This document shows positions 9,570 through 21,700 of a DNA stretch of 64,000 nt, in pieces. How positions within the stretch are numbered: the stretch's first letter is position 1; each line of letters starts with the position of its first letter. A program made the translations under genes and the position numbers. Source of the stretch: Isochrysis galbana. Its lineage: Eukaryota > Haptophyta > Isochrysidales > Isochrysidaceae. The stretch is from contig CM030938.1 of assembly GCA_018136815.1 (NCBI GenBank), positions 2,767,289 to 2,831,288 of the forward strand, read 5' to 3'. The notes below the pieces were generated by a model, which saw only the letters and a list, made by a program, of their open reading frames with translations, had not been told where the DNA came from and did not search any database.

Positions 9570-10270
9570 ATTGGGCGCCCTTCCTGCCCTTCCTCCTGCC
9601 CTTCCTCACCTACTACCCAACGTTTCCTCTTCTTCCTTGCTCGTCCATCGAAATGCAGCACCGAAGTCGCGTTCCGTCAAAAGAGGGCCAGGCTATTTGT
9701 TTTCTTTTTGGTACAGGCCCGGAGTCCTCGTCGGTGGTGGTGGTGGTGGCCTCATCGGTCGGGGAAAGGGCCTCCTCCTCGGCATCAGGAACGCGAACAG
9801 GATCCGCCTCCTCCGCCGCGCCCTTGGAGCAGGAAGAGGAACGAGTCGTGCGAGCAGCGCTTGCGCTCGGCGTCCAGTCGACAGGTGGCTGTGTCGAGCG
9901 AGTCGAACGAAACCAGCGAGCAGGAGCACGAGAGGAGAGGACGGAGGACCGTACCGATGCGCGCCGAGTCGCCACCATCGTGAGGAAGACGAGGGCGAGG
10001 AGAGAGCTGGAGGGTGAGCGAGGAGGGAGGAGGGAGGCAGGCAGTAGGAGCCGTCTCTCTCTGGTAGGTCGATGAGAGGGGGAGGGGCAGACGGGGGGAG
10101 GGGACCCGGGGAGGGTAGAGACCCCAAGACCTATCAGTTGTTTACGTTAGTGTTTTCGCAGTATACGGTAATATTTTCCCCGGTCCCAGGGGGGTGCCCC
10201 CATGGTTCCCGACCGCCTCTGCGTCCAGAGTCCCCCCGCGGAAAGAGTGAACGCACGGCGTGCACCTTCC
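9570..10270. other. GC-rich stretch without recognised gene
   Basis: Includes a short ggtggt run at 9733 and overlapping open frames on both strands, none with a recognisable domain. The stretch 9661-9712 is a diverged copy of the family B/AT-repeat junction seen at 8545-8595. Confidence 0.4.
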
Positions 10271-10274
10271 TGGA

Positions 10275-10810
10275 AGTTGCTATGCGCACGCACGGCGCCC
10301 CCGCAGGGGGGAGCCGATGTGCATACGCACGGCGTGCACAATGATTGCAAGTAATCACACGTGCTGCGCAAACGAAACATCTCGTATATGGCTACTTTAA
10401 GTTAATGTGGGCCTTAGGGGAAAAAGTTTCTATGCGCACGCACGGCGCCCTCGCGAAGGGGGGGGGAGTCGATGCGCATACGCACGGCGTGCACAACGAT
10501 TGCAAGTAATCACACGTGCTGCGTAAACGAAACATCGTATATGGCTACTTTACGATAATGTGGGCCTTAGGGGAAAAAGTTTCTATGCGCACGCACGGCG
10601 CCCAGGGGGGGGGGGAGCCGATGCGCATACGCACGGCGTGCACAATGATTGCAAGTAATCACACGTGCTGCGCAACGAAACATCTCGTATACGGCTACTT
10701 TACGATAATGTGGGCCTTAGGGGAAAAAGTTTCTATGCGCACGCACGGCGCCCCCGCGGGGTGGCCGATGCACATCGCGCCGTGCCCATAGTTACAAGTA
10801 ATCACAATCG
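10275..10810 (+). repeat. Tandem array of about 150-bp units
   Basis: The block ctatgcgcacgcacggcgcc starts at 10280, 10430, 10583 and 10733, so the periods are 150, 153 and 150 bases. Each full unit then carries a G/C-run, cgatgcgcatacgcacggcg, tgcacaatgattgcaag, taatcacacgtgctgcg, acgaaacat and gtgggccttaggggaaaaag. The last unit is incomplete. It is not a CRISPR: there is no alternation of identical repeats with unrelated spacers. Confidence 0.85.
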
Positions 10811-10954
10811 AAAAGCGCCGACACGGCGCCCTCCGGGGGGACACGCGTCGCGGGAAGCAGGGAATGTTACGCTAGTCTACGTTTAATTTTAAAATAACGC
10901 TATGTGTACAACTGTGGACATTCGATCGCTCAATTCGACTCATGTCCCACATTT

Positions 10955-11235
10955 GACGGAACGACACCTCGAGGCAAGCGTGGGAGAGGCAGGGGAGGGC
11001 CAGGGGCTGAGCCCCACAGGCTCCACTGCCCCCTGAGCTGCCTTGGCTCGCCCTCTGGGAGCCCCCAAAGGACCTCTGAGAGCAGGCCGTGGCGCGCCGC
11101 ATGGCGACGCGCCGCAGGGACACAAGTGGAGGAGAACGGAGAGAGGGAGAGGGGGGGTTTTGCACCCCCCCTCGATGGAGTGCGGTAAGAAATGGGACCC
11201 GTTTGCGTAAGCAAACGGGCGGAGAGGGGCGGCTG
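10955..11235 (+). repeat. Repeat family B, 3' part
   Basis: Carries gggagaggcaggggagggcc, ggggctgagcccc, gagctgccttggctcgccc, ctgggagcccccaaaggac, gcatggcgacgcgccgcagg and a G-run/C-run hairpin (ggggggttttgcacccccc), then cccgtttgcgtaagcaaacggg. The copy at 59280-59535 has the same order. Confidence 0.65.
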
Positions 11236-11275
11236 GCGACAGGTGGGAGATGAGGAGGGAGAGGCTCAAGGCGCC

Positions 11276-11414
11276 TACGAGAACCCTTGTAGTGGAAAGG
11301 TTGGTGAGGTGTCACACCAATCTTCTCCTCGATGATTTGTTGTTGGATTGGGAGTCTCGTGTTTTGCCTTGGGAGTTGGAGATGGTTGTGGATGAACCCG
11401 AGTCTGAAGACTGA
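11276..11414 (+). CDS. C-terminal coding-like fragment, unknown
   Basis: An open frame running out of the family B repeat encodes RCHTNLLLDDLLLDWESRVL, followed by an acidic tail and a TGA at 11412. The composition looks coding but it is short and I do not recognise it. It may be the tail of a mobile-element protein. Confidence 0.22.
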
Positions 11415-11574
11415 AGAGTAACACTTTTACTACTTTCTAGTATAACTTTATAATGTTAGTATCACTAGTTTTATTTTGACCTGTTACGGACCTATTGCGA
11501 CCTGTTAACAGGTCCTCTTAACAGCAACAGGCCCCCGAAACCTGTTGACCTTGTACCTGTTGTCCCATCTGGGC

Positions 11575-11934
11575 CTGCGGCTGCTCTTGGCGACCCCAGG
11601 AGGCTCCTGGAGGCCAGCTCAGGGGGCAGAGGAGGCCGGGGCTGGGCCCTAGCCTCCCCTACCTCTCCCTCGCTGGCGCTCCTGGGCCTCAGGGGCCCCC
11701 ACTCTGCACCTGTCTGCCTGTCGAACAGGGGGGGAGGGGGGGTTGGAGCGATGGGCTGGCCACGACAGGCCAGGACGCGCGAGGCAGACGAGCCGGCCAG
11801 GGAGAGAGTGGGTCAGCAGGGCAGTGGGCTCCTGGCAAGCCATCGGGCGTGCCAGGAGCATGGGTGGTTCCTCCCCCATGGCAGGGGAGGAGTGGAGAGA
11901 GGGGGGGCTCGTGCCCCCCCATGGGCGAACTAAG
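11575..11934 (+). repeat. Repeat family A, copy 2
   Basis: Blocks in order: ggctcctggaggccagctca, gaggccggggctgggcccta, cacctgtctgcctgtcgaac, ggttggagcgatgggctggc, ctggcaagccatcgggc, gtggttcctcccccatggc, then the hairpin gggggggctcgtgccccccc and catgggcgaactaag. The copy at 52150-52568 matches it throughout. Here the terminal palindrome is cut by an A-run that begins family F. Confidence 0.75.
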
Positions 11935-12075
11935 CAAAAAAAAACTTCTTAATTAATAGTCTCGCCGCGCGCGCGACCCCGCACAGTATCTACGCAGCCT
12001 CGCCCGCTTCCCTTCCCACCCCCTCCACCTGCCTTGCGGCTCGTCCCCTCGTGCTCTACCTAGGGGCTGGGTGCA
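11935..12075 (+). repeat. Repeat family F (SINE-like), copy 2
   Basis: A-run, ttcttaattaatagtctcgc, cgcgcgcgcgac, then cctgccttgcggctcg, cccctcgtgctctaccta and ggggctgggtgcagtgggt. Same layout as the copies at 3216, 28370 and 37640. Confidence 0.6.
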
Positions 12076-12118
12076 GTGGGTTTCCAGAGGCAGACGGTGT
12101 GAACCGATTCTCGACCAT

Positions 12119-12143
12119 GGGCGAACTAAGTATAAACTTAGTT
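12119..12143 (+). repeat. Isolated family A terminus (palindrome around TATAAA)
   Basis: gggcgaac is followed by a perfect inverted repeat, ACTAAG-TATAAA-CTTAGT (12125-12142). The same terminus ends the family A copies at 52540-52568 and 59975-60000. The 600 bases that follow, up to the giant gene, show no gene. Confidence 0.65.
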
Positions 12144-12741
12144 GAAGGAGCTTCTATCTAGCCAAGCTGTGTGAGAATGCAGCTAGCCAGCCGGTAGCGT
12201 TGGACAGCGCTTCCTAGGGCACACGTCAGCCCTCGCGCTGATCGATGTGATGGAGGCCGGCACCGGGGGACTTAGCCGCGTGGAGGGGGGACGCTCCTTC
12301 TGAATTTGGTCTGTGGGCCTTGCGGGGAGTCACGTTGTGGTATGATGTTACCACGCTTAGAGCCAAGATCCAACGACATCCTAGTCATTGAATCGCAACC
12401 AGCCCTCTTTTGGTAGACCTCCTATGAATAAGTGCTTAAATTTCCCCCCCTCTTTCTATACCTATGTATCCCGTTGCAGGCATGCAAGGACACCAATGGG
12501 GTTGTCATGCCAACGTCAATTATGGAGTTGACAATGTGATAAGTCGAGTATTGATGGCGCCGAGTACGAGTCCTGACGTGGCACCAGAGCTTGAACGGCA
12601 TAGAACGAGAACGAGTTTACTGACATAGAAGGTACATGCGTTGAAAGCTTACTCTTCCTAACGCCATCTTTGGGCAAATGAGGCTGACGAGGAATTTTTG
12701 CGGCCCGGCAACGCTCGTTGGGCAATCGAAACGAGTCCTTC
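12144..12741. other. 3' flank of the giant gene, no gene recognised
   Basis: Mixed-composition sequence with no supportable ORF. It presumably contains the 3' UTR and polyadenylation region of the minus-strand gene that ends at 12742. Confidence 0.4.
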
Positions 12742-15700
12742 CTACGGCATGGGGGCTGCCACATTGCCCCATGAGGCGGCGAGAGCCTTCACGAGACCTT
12801 CTGCAAGCGTCTTATTGCGGGAACGGGCCGTGAGGCGCGCCGCGCCGCGTTGCGGGTTCACTTCAAGCCGCACGAGGCAATAAATGGCAGAGTCGGGATT
12901 CGCCACCTTGTCTGGCGGTGCGCCAACCGAGGTGGTTGCGAGATACCCCGAGGCTACGAGATTAGTGGGCACGGGATCCACGCCATCAAGGACAGCGAGC
13001 TGAGCGCCAGTAGAAAGGAGACGGCTAGCAGCGAGGCGATCGTACGGGCCAGTCCACGAAAAGGAGACTTGGTGCTCGGCAAGGCCAGGCGTGCGCCAGC
13101 GAGCGAAAAACGCCTCTGCAGCAGGCAGCGACCACGGCTGCAAGAAACGGTGCGAGAGCACCGGCAATGTATAGTCATGAGTGCCTCCAGCAGACATCGT
13201 CAGTCTCAAGGTAGGTGGTGCGTCAAATGGAGCCCGATGTTCAAACTGCACCATCATCAACGCTTGGCCGCGCGGTGGCAAAGATGTAGGGCCTGCCGCT
13301 ACTTTGGTGATCAGCCTCGAGGAAGTGGAGGTGGGAGCATCGACGGTACACGATATGAGGTTGAGTGAAGTTTGGCTCAAGTTGCCAAAGTAGACCCCCA
13401 GTCGTGCATTTGGCGGCCGGAAGTCTGTCTTAAAACCAAGCTGGAGCGAGGGGCCTGGGAGAATGATTCCTTCAGGCTGCAGTGTTTGCACCCACCATGC
13501 CGTGCCCGTTGTCCCGCTGCCTAGGTTCGAAGCGACCGTCGGAGTGGGACTTGGAGAGGCGAACGCTGGAGCAGCTGGGGTTGGCTGAAGTGGAGCGGAG
13601 GAAGAGGGCATCGGCACGAGTGGTTTAGGAGGAGTTGGTCCTGGCGTCGGCATGAGGGGAGCCGATGGAGCTAGAGTTGGCATGAGTGGCGATGTGGGAT
13701 TGGGTGGCGGGGTCGGCCTTAGAGGCGCTGAGGTAGCAGGAGCAACGCCAAGGTGCGTGGATGCTGCCGCCGCCGGTGTCGGCATGAGCGGGGCATGCGA
13801 AGTGGGGGGAGAGGTTGGCGCCGATATTGTCGAGATAGAGGGCCTTGTCTGTAGTGGGTCCGCGGGTCCGTGTGCTTGCATCAGCGGCGCTTGGGATGCA
13901 GGGGCTGGTGGCCTCATGGAGCACATTGGCACTGGCGTCGCTGACGGTGCAACCATCATGGAACCAACGCTATGCGCTGGCGCAGACGATGTTCCGCCAA
14001 ACATGCTTGGGTCTAGTGCACCGCTCCCCGACGATGGGCTCTTAACTGGCGACAGCGATGGCGGAGACTGCGCGCTAGCTGGGGTGGGCATGAGCGGCGC
14101 AGCTGGGGTGGGCATGAGCGGCGCAGACGGCGTCGGTATGAGCGGCGCAGCTGGCGTCGGCATGAGCGGCGCAGACGGCGTCGGCATGAGCGGCGCAGCT
14201 GGCGTCGGCATGAGCGGCGCAGACGGGGTCGGCATGAGCGGCGTCACCATAGAGGGAACGAGCGGTGCAGCTGACATGCGGACGGGAGGCACGCCACAGG
14301 TAGGGTACGGCGATGATCCTGCCGTCGACACTGAGGCCGACGTCGTCTGCGGCGTAGAAACCGCGACCCGACTAGACGAGCCGCCGAGCGGACCATCGGA
14401 TCGCACATTGCTGGAAGTGTGTGCCGCACCTAGGGCTGCGAGGAGGTCATTCGAAGCTGAAGGCGACCCCGCGGGTCTTGTAGGCGGGGGGAGCGGAACG
14501 GCTGCGGGAAGTTTATTGGCCTCATGGGGCGGTGGGGATGGGGTGTACGACCGCGAGGTGCTTCTCGCATCGAGGGCGCTGAGGTCTGTTGGTGACGAAT
14601 GTGCTAGCACATCGCCACTCCACGGGTTGCTCTTCTCAGGGCTTGGGACGGGCAGCGTCGCTCCATATTTGGCTGCGGGGAACATGGGTATGGCGGCAGT
14701 GGGCACAGCTCCTCCTGCATCTGCAGAGGCGGCGAGAGCAAGCAAAGCATCTGGCTGGCCTGGCCGCTCTGGCTCGAGGATCACCCCACCCCCGCCCCAC
14801 GGATTACTTCCGGATGAGGGCTGGGCGTGTCTATGAGGGAGCTCCCCTTGAAATGATTCAGTCTGGGCTTGCGCGCGAGCGCGCAGTTCTTGCGTCTTGG
14901 ACGCGAGCCATGCGTCAGCAGAAGAGAGGCTGGTATCAACCGCGCCAAACCCTGTGGCCGCTCCTCCGAAAGCGCCGGCCGCCGCCGAAGCAGCGGAGTC
15001 TTGCTCGACCAAATCGCGTAGCTTCTCTGGGACGGCGTACCACCGATCGGTCGCGAAACGCCAAGCTGAGTCCGGTGGTGGCGGGTCGTGGCCTTGGTTG
15101 GCGAGCATCAGTTGCTGTTGAATGCCTGTCGACCATAATGAGCCCGGCCGCCCGGTGCCGCCAGCGTCGCGCCACACAAACTTTGGCTTCTCGGCATCGC
15201 GGACACACCAGCGGCGTGGTACGCAGCACATCGCGTACTGGTCGGGCGGGTCCTCATTTCGTGTAGCCACCATACCCAACGCAAGGAAGCCAGCGCCCGG
15301 CGGCACTGCACGCCAAATCCAGATCCGCTTCTCTTCTGAGGCCCACGCTAGACGATACCGCAACGGCGGCGGGAGCACTTGTTCGATCACTGCGTGCAAA
15401 TGCTCCGAGGCCGAGAGCCCCATCGTGATTGACGTGTCAGTGATCTCAAGCACCATGGGAGACACACGCGCGCCGCGACCGGGGGGGTCCGACCCACCAC
15501 ACGCGTAGTGGCCGAGGCAGACGCGGAAGCGCGAGCGCTTGGCTGAACCGAGCTTGGCACGGTCATCGACGTCGGGAGCCCAAATTGTAAGCTTGTCGCG
15601 CGCGTCGGTGCCCTTAGAGGACCATATCAAATTGAATGCCTTGTGGGCGTGGAGCTTGAACTTGAACTTTGACAAGGCGGACGGGGGAACGGCTGCAAAC

Positions 15701-18700
15701 ACGGCCTTCTTGGCAGCCGCTCCTTCAAAGAGCTCGCGTACATTCTTCGGTTTGAGGGACAATGCCGCAAGTGCCTCTTGTGTGGCAGGTTCCGACTCGG
15801 AAAGAGCGGGGAATCCCGCGGCCCATTCGTCTAAGGTAAGCAGCCCGTCGTCGTTGTCGTCGAGCCGGCGCACCAAAGCATGGATATCTGCCTCCCCCAT
15901 GGGAACGCCAAGCCACTGTAACCCGGCGGCAAGCTCGCCACAAGTCATGTAACCGTTGCGCTTTCCGTTGAAAGCGTGGTATATGTCGTGTGTACCCAGC
16001 TGCCGGTGAGACATCTCGCGCCCGATACGCCACAGTGTAGCCGCGTGGACGAGAAGATGGTACTCGTCTTCCAAGTTGACTGCCGTCGCGATACCCCCTT
16101 TCTTTATTCGGTCTATCTTGGTCTGGGGCCTCCGGCGGCACCCACAAACATCGATGAACCACCGCCTCCTTTCAGCCGGTTTGTCTAGCCGCAGCATGCG
16201 CAGTAGCAAGCGTGCGTGACGGTCGGTGAAGGCCATTTGGCAGTCGATGAAACGGAAGGCTGCAACGGCAGAATCGAGCTGCAGCCGCGGCGGGCGTGGG
16301 AAGGGATCCGCGGTGCTGGATGAGCTGAAATTGATTGGAGTGGAGCCTCCGCCGGTTGGCGGGAGCGCAGGAGGTCCCACAGAGTCAATCATCATGTGGC
16401 CCGCGCGCAGGCCAATGGCGACTCGACCGTCCGGCACGAGAGGCTCACCGGTGTCCATTGAGAGGTGAATAGCGCCGCGCAACGCCTCGGCTTCACGTAG
16501 CGAGAGTGCCACCCAATATCGGCCTGCATCGCCGCGGAGGAACGCCTGCGTCTGCATCATCCGGCGGAACTCCTCGGCTGGAACAGCGAGGTCAGGTTCG
16601 AGTGCGCCATTGATCGGTCCGCCAGGCGCGACGTAATGCATCCGGCGGAGGAAGCTTTTTTGTTCAATCACCGCCCCGCGGTCCACAGGGTCCGTCTCCG
16701 GACGCAAGCCCATGTCAGACCAACAGTGATCGAGATGGGTCTCGCCGATGGAACCGCCGCCGTGAACGTCGTACATTTCAAAAATCCGTGACAGCCGCGC
16801 AGTGGCGCCATCGGAGAGCTTGAGGCGCTTCTCTTCATTCGAGCCTGGGGGTGCAGCGCCCATTCCACCCCCACCGGAACCGGATTCGTCGGCATTCGGC
16901 AGCCATTCCATGAGAATGATGACGTTCTTAATCCGTCTATGAGAGTGGAAGCGCCAGCGCGGGTGAGTGTGGTCGGACGAGAAGTGAAGATAATTCGGCC
17001 AGTGAAGGGGCCCGCGCTTGTCCATGAACGACCGGTGGACGGCAAACTCGGAAGCAGGAAAGAAGCCTTGCACATCAGAAGCTGGTTTGAGCTTGAGTTT
17101 CTCCAAGGGCCAGCGATGCGGATACTCCTCGTCGCGCACGTACTTCTCCTTGCGAGGCTCTTCCACTTCCTCTTCTTCCTCTTGTTCTTGTTCCTTTTGC
17201 TGTTGCTGTTGTTGCTCCTGCTCTTGCTCCTGCTCCTGCTCTTGCTCCTGCTCTTGCTCCTGCTCAAACGCTGCGGGCTCAGCCCGCTTGCCACCAAGAA
17301 CGCCCCCGTCATGCCCAGCGAGAAGAGCTTGAATACGCTCTAATGCCTTGAGATCCCCAGCATCGCCAAGGAGAGCTGAGTGAGAATTGGCAATCTTGGT
17401 TATCTCAGCTCGAGGGTCCACGTATCGAGGCACGGAATTGGAGACGTCGCGAACAACGCGCTCACGAAAGACGTCGAGCGAGTGTCGACCCGTATGCGGC
17501 ACGCCCGGTGCAAGCGGAGTCAGCTTCTTCTCTCCGATCTCTTTGCGCACCTCTCGTAAGTGGCCCATAGCACGCTTACGCCACACGTTGGTGGCGCATT
17601 GCGTGCACCATAGCTCGAACTGGATCTTTTCCGTTTTCATCGAATTGATCATCAGCCAAGCAGCAACATCCTGCAAGCCAGCGCGCGTGCGCTCGGCCGG
17701 TGGCAGCGAAGCAAGCTGAGAGAATCGACTGTCGGGGGTTGTCCCGCGCCCCAACGCTGCCTCCTTGGCTAGCAGCTGTCCCACCTGAGGAGTTACAAAG
17801 AGTTTCACTGTTTGTCCCTTTCCGATTCCGCGCATACGATAGGCTGCCTGCGCATAGTCGCGGAATGTGAGGTCTTTGCCAAGCGTCAGAACGGCAATCG
17901 CATTTGGAGGCTGCGGGATATCCATCCCAGTCGTGTGCACTTGATCATAAAATGAGAAGCGCTTCTCTGGCGGGGTTCCGCAGCGCTCAAGATCCATAAC
18001 ATTTCCCGTCGCGCGCAACATGATCTTCTTGTGCCCTCCACTTTCTAGAAAGACGACGCCCTCGTGCTGTGGTGGCAGCCGATGCAGGAGGTACGCAGCC
18101 ACCTCACGGTTGTTCATGCCGGTGACGAGGGCTCCGCAGTCAATGAGCGCGTGAGCGGGTGGTTGTAGAGCTGCAACTGCCTCAAGCACCCCAGGGACGT
18201 CCCAGGACGCAGGCAAAGATGCAGGCGACACCACGGCGGGATCCGTAAGGGTGCGCAACATCTTCGCGTCGTCGCCCATAGAGTGAATGCACTGACCCAT
18301 CTCAAGAGGAAGCAAAGAAGACGGGGTGCCCGAAAAAGCGATGCGTCGTGCAAACAGCATCTCGCCGCCCAAGTCCTGCCCATTGGCACTCAGCTTGGCG
18401 CGCTGATGTGCCGTCACCTCAGGAAAGACCAAGTTATCCAAATAGAACCTCACGACTCCTGGTTGCCGCCGCAGAAGCTCATATAGCATCTGCATGTAGT
18501 CGACATCGTGAAGGTCGAGCAAATGCAGGGGTAGGATATCCCATGCGGAGGGATCGCCGTCTCCCCCGAGAGCGAGCGAGACAGCCGCATCGACAACCAC
18601 CCCAGCCGCGGAGACGGGATCGACGGTGGCAGCAGCGATTGCTGCTGCGGCAGCTGTGCGCTCGACTGAACGAGGCCTGGGAATAGGTGTCGTTTCCGTT

Positions 18701-21700
18701 GCGGTAGCGAGCCGCCTCACAGCGGCGGATCGCGGCGTGCTCTCGCCACCACTGCTAGCCACCGCTAGGCCGTCGTGCAGGGCTGTCACCTGTCGACTCA
18801 TCGAAGGCGCCTCGTCCTCTTCCACAAGCCCACCCTTCTTCGCCGCCTCCCGCCGCAGTGCGGTGCGTGTGCCGCGGACCCGGCGACCTGCCGCCTCGAT
18901 CCATTCAATCCACATGAGGGCCGTGGGGCGCTTTAGCTCAGCCCCAAGCTCGCTTTCGAGCATATGGCGCAGATTTTGGATCAGTGCGCCAAAATCTGGC
19001 TTGCGCAAGCCCTCGTATCGGTAAGCAAGAATCGAGAGGCCGATGGCCACATCAGGATGGGCATATTCAGACGATTGCGATGGCGTGTCCTTGCCCACGA
19101 AAGGCACTGCGAGATATCGGCGAGACCGAGGAAGCGCAAAGTCACGCTGCATGGCGATCATCTCTTTCACCGAGAGAAGGCCAAAATGAACCCGCGAAAT
19201 CTTGCGAAGCACGTGGGGCAGCAAAAAGGCGAGCCAGTCTGCGCCTAAATTCAACATCTTGACTTGCCGGTCAGAAAGTGCAGACTGGACAGTCGGCTCC
19301 TCGACACCACCGCGGCTTAGGCACCGCAGTGCCGTCTCGTCGGTCACATCATGTAATCCGTTGCGTCGCAACCAAATGAGAAGCCACTGGGCCATCAGTG
19401 GTTTGAGCGAGGAGTGGTACCACTCTTCCGAGAGCAACGCAAAGTGTGGCACGCGCTGCAACATGTTGGCGCCAACCCCTGCTTCACACGTGGCACGCAT
19501 CTGCTCAAGAAGCTCGCGTTCGGCTTCGACCGAGGTGGACGCTGCTCCCCGAGGGCCTTGACCCGGCGGCGGCGACGACGGCGCGGACGATGGCATCACC
19601 GCCCCAGCAGTGGCCGTGGCGGCAGCCGACGCGAGCCCGTTCCCAGAGGAATTGCGACTGTTGTGTTGAGGCGGCTGCGCCTCGGGGTCCTGCAACACAA
19701 TGAGAGCGTGTAGAAGGTACCAGGGAAGTTCCCAACGTGTTGGTGCAAAATCAAGAGAGTGACGGTCGCCAAGGGGCCAATTCAATTCTGACTTTAGTGG
19801 ATGGAGAACGACGTCGACCTCGTCAATGACGCCAATACCAGCTCGCCATATTCCCAGCAACTCTACTGCACGCGCAGCCTGTGCGTGGAGAGATGGTTTG
19901 TCAAGTAACCCGTCGGGATTAACCTTCCGCGGCTTCAGCCGCATGAAGCGGCGCATCTTGTCGCCCAGAGTGTTTAGATTCTTGGGGTACTGCCCCGTGT
20001 CGAGGAGGTGCAGCAACTCCAGCAACTTGAGCATGAAGGCCTTCACCGCAGCGGGTGTTGACAAAATGACAGCACGCTCTTTGACGGCTGCATGGGTCTT
20101 AATAAGGAGCTCTGGTGTGACAGACGCACGCCTGTCGAAGGCGAAGGTCCACACCGGCTTGTGCAAGGGTGGCGGCGCGAAGGCGCCGCGCAACACGGAT
20201 AGTGAGAAGCGAAGCAGGGGTGAGGGCACAATCTGCGTCACTAGCTGAGTGCCGTCACCAAGAAGAAGCGCTAAGACGGGTGCGATGACGGTTGTCTTAC
20301 CCTCACCCATCAACATTTGGTGGCACATGGATCGGCCAGCTGCCGCGCCGGCTGCTAGCTTGGCGATTAACGCTACTTGGGGCGGACGAAGCACCATGCC
20401 GCCTGCGTACTCGAAGACGAGAAGGCGCGGGTCGAGAACTCCATTCGCGTCACCCATGGCGCCGACACCCGCAGGGGCACCTGGGGGCCGAATTCCGACG
20501 TGTGCGCGACGAAAGCAAAGCGTGCGCGCCAAGGTATCGGAGACAACACGCACGGAAGCTGCAGCTAATGAAACGCCCTCGGGCGGACCATTGAGAGCGC
20601 GCTTTGCGTTCGCCAGAGCGCTTTGTAGCTTCCACGCCGCAGTGCGCGCACGTGCGGCGAAGGTGAAGCGGGAGACGCGCAAGAGAATGGCAGTAGTTCG
20701 AGACATGGCCTCCACGGCGTCATGCTCACTGAGGAGCGGGTTGAGCGCACGCAGTTCTGCCTCTCCGCGAGAACACATCAGCAACTCAGCGAGCAAATTC
20801 AAGGTCATTGGGCGTTCACAGCCAGCCCACTGTGCAAGTGCGCGCGCTTTGCGCGCTGCCTCAGGTGCGTGAGTCGGGCCCTCTCCAGCATACGAAAGGA
20901 GCGCTGGGAGCTCGGTTTCGAAGGCGGCACGGTCGTCGGCGATGAGCTTGTCTAGACAACCGATCAGCCGAGCCATCACTGCCTCTTGTTTGGAGAGCGT
21001 CGCAGCACTTGGATTCGCAGTGGACGCTGCATCGAATGCGTCGAGATATGGTGTGCGCGCCTCGCGAGCAGCCTGTGAGTGAAGCCACGAGGCATCCTCA
21101 CTGAGTCGGGACATCATCTTGCGCGCTACAACAGAACGTGATGCCTGGTGACGGTCCACCTCTAGTTTAGGGCATTCGCCCAACCCACCTTGCGAGGCGC
21201 CGCCATTGGCGCCACGCTTGATGAATGTGAGCGGCTCGATGGGCGCAAGTACGATCGCCTTGCCCGCATGGTCGCCCATAGGCTGAATTTCGCCAGCGAA
21301 CGGGGCAGGGAGAGGACGCGATGGCGCTGCTCGGTCAAGCATATGCGGCGTCAGCCAAGTGCGGTGGAGCAACCTCAGCTCGCGCATAGGCAACATTTGT
21401 ACGTCTGCCGGTGGCTTGTATATCGGTGGCGGCACATGTTCCATTCCTCCAGGCCGCTGGCGCAGCCTCGCGAGCAGAAAAGCGCCTACTTCCTCAGGCA
21501 TCCCCTTGCCAGCCTTCCCTTTGAAAAGCGAGATGCCGCCTTTCTTCGTGTGCCGGTACTTTGGCATCTCGGACGCGAACTGCGGGTCGAGCTCGAGCAA
21601 GCGTAGCAAGGGCATCAGCTCAGAGTCCACGGAACTCTTGCCAGCCAAGCGCAGTAGCAACGAACCGAAGGCGTGTGGCGAGTCATCCATGAGAATGCGA

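Noticed and set aside
9613-10127. Ser/Pro-rich ORFs on both strands
   Set aside because: GC-driven open frames without motifs, and mutually overlapping.
10275-10810. CRISPR-like array
   Set aside because: Units are nearly identical over their whole 150-bp length; there are no short repeats alternating with unique spacers, and the genome is eukaryotic.
13652-14836. 394-codon plus-strand ORF rich in Gly, Val, Met and Ser
   Set aside because: It is the reverse reading of the Pro-rich PLMPTP repeat linker of the giant protein.
16668-17343. Long ORFs overlapping the giant gene, one with an Arg-Ser or Leu-rich run
   Set aside because: They are other frames of the Gln/Glu tract and its flanks inside the 5,017-codon ORF.
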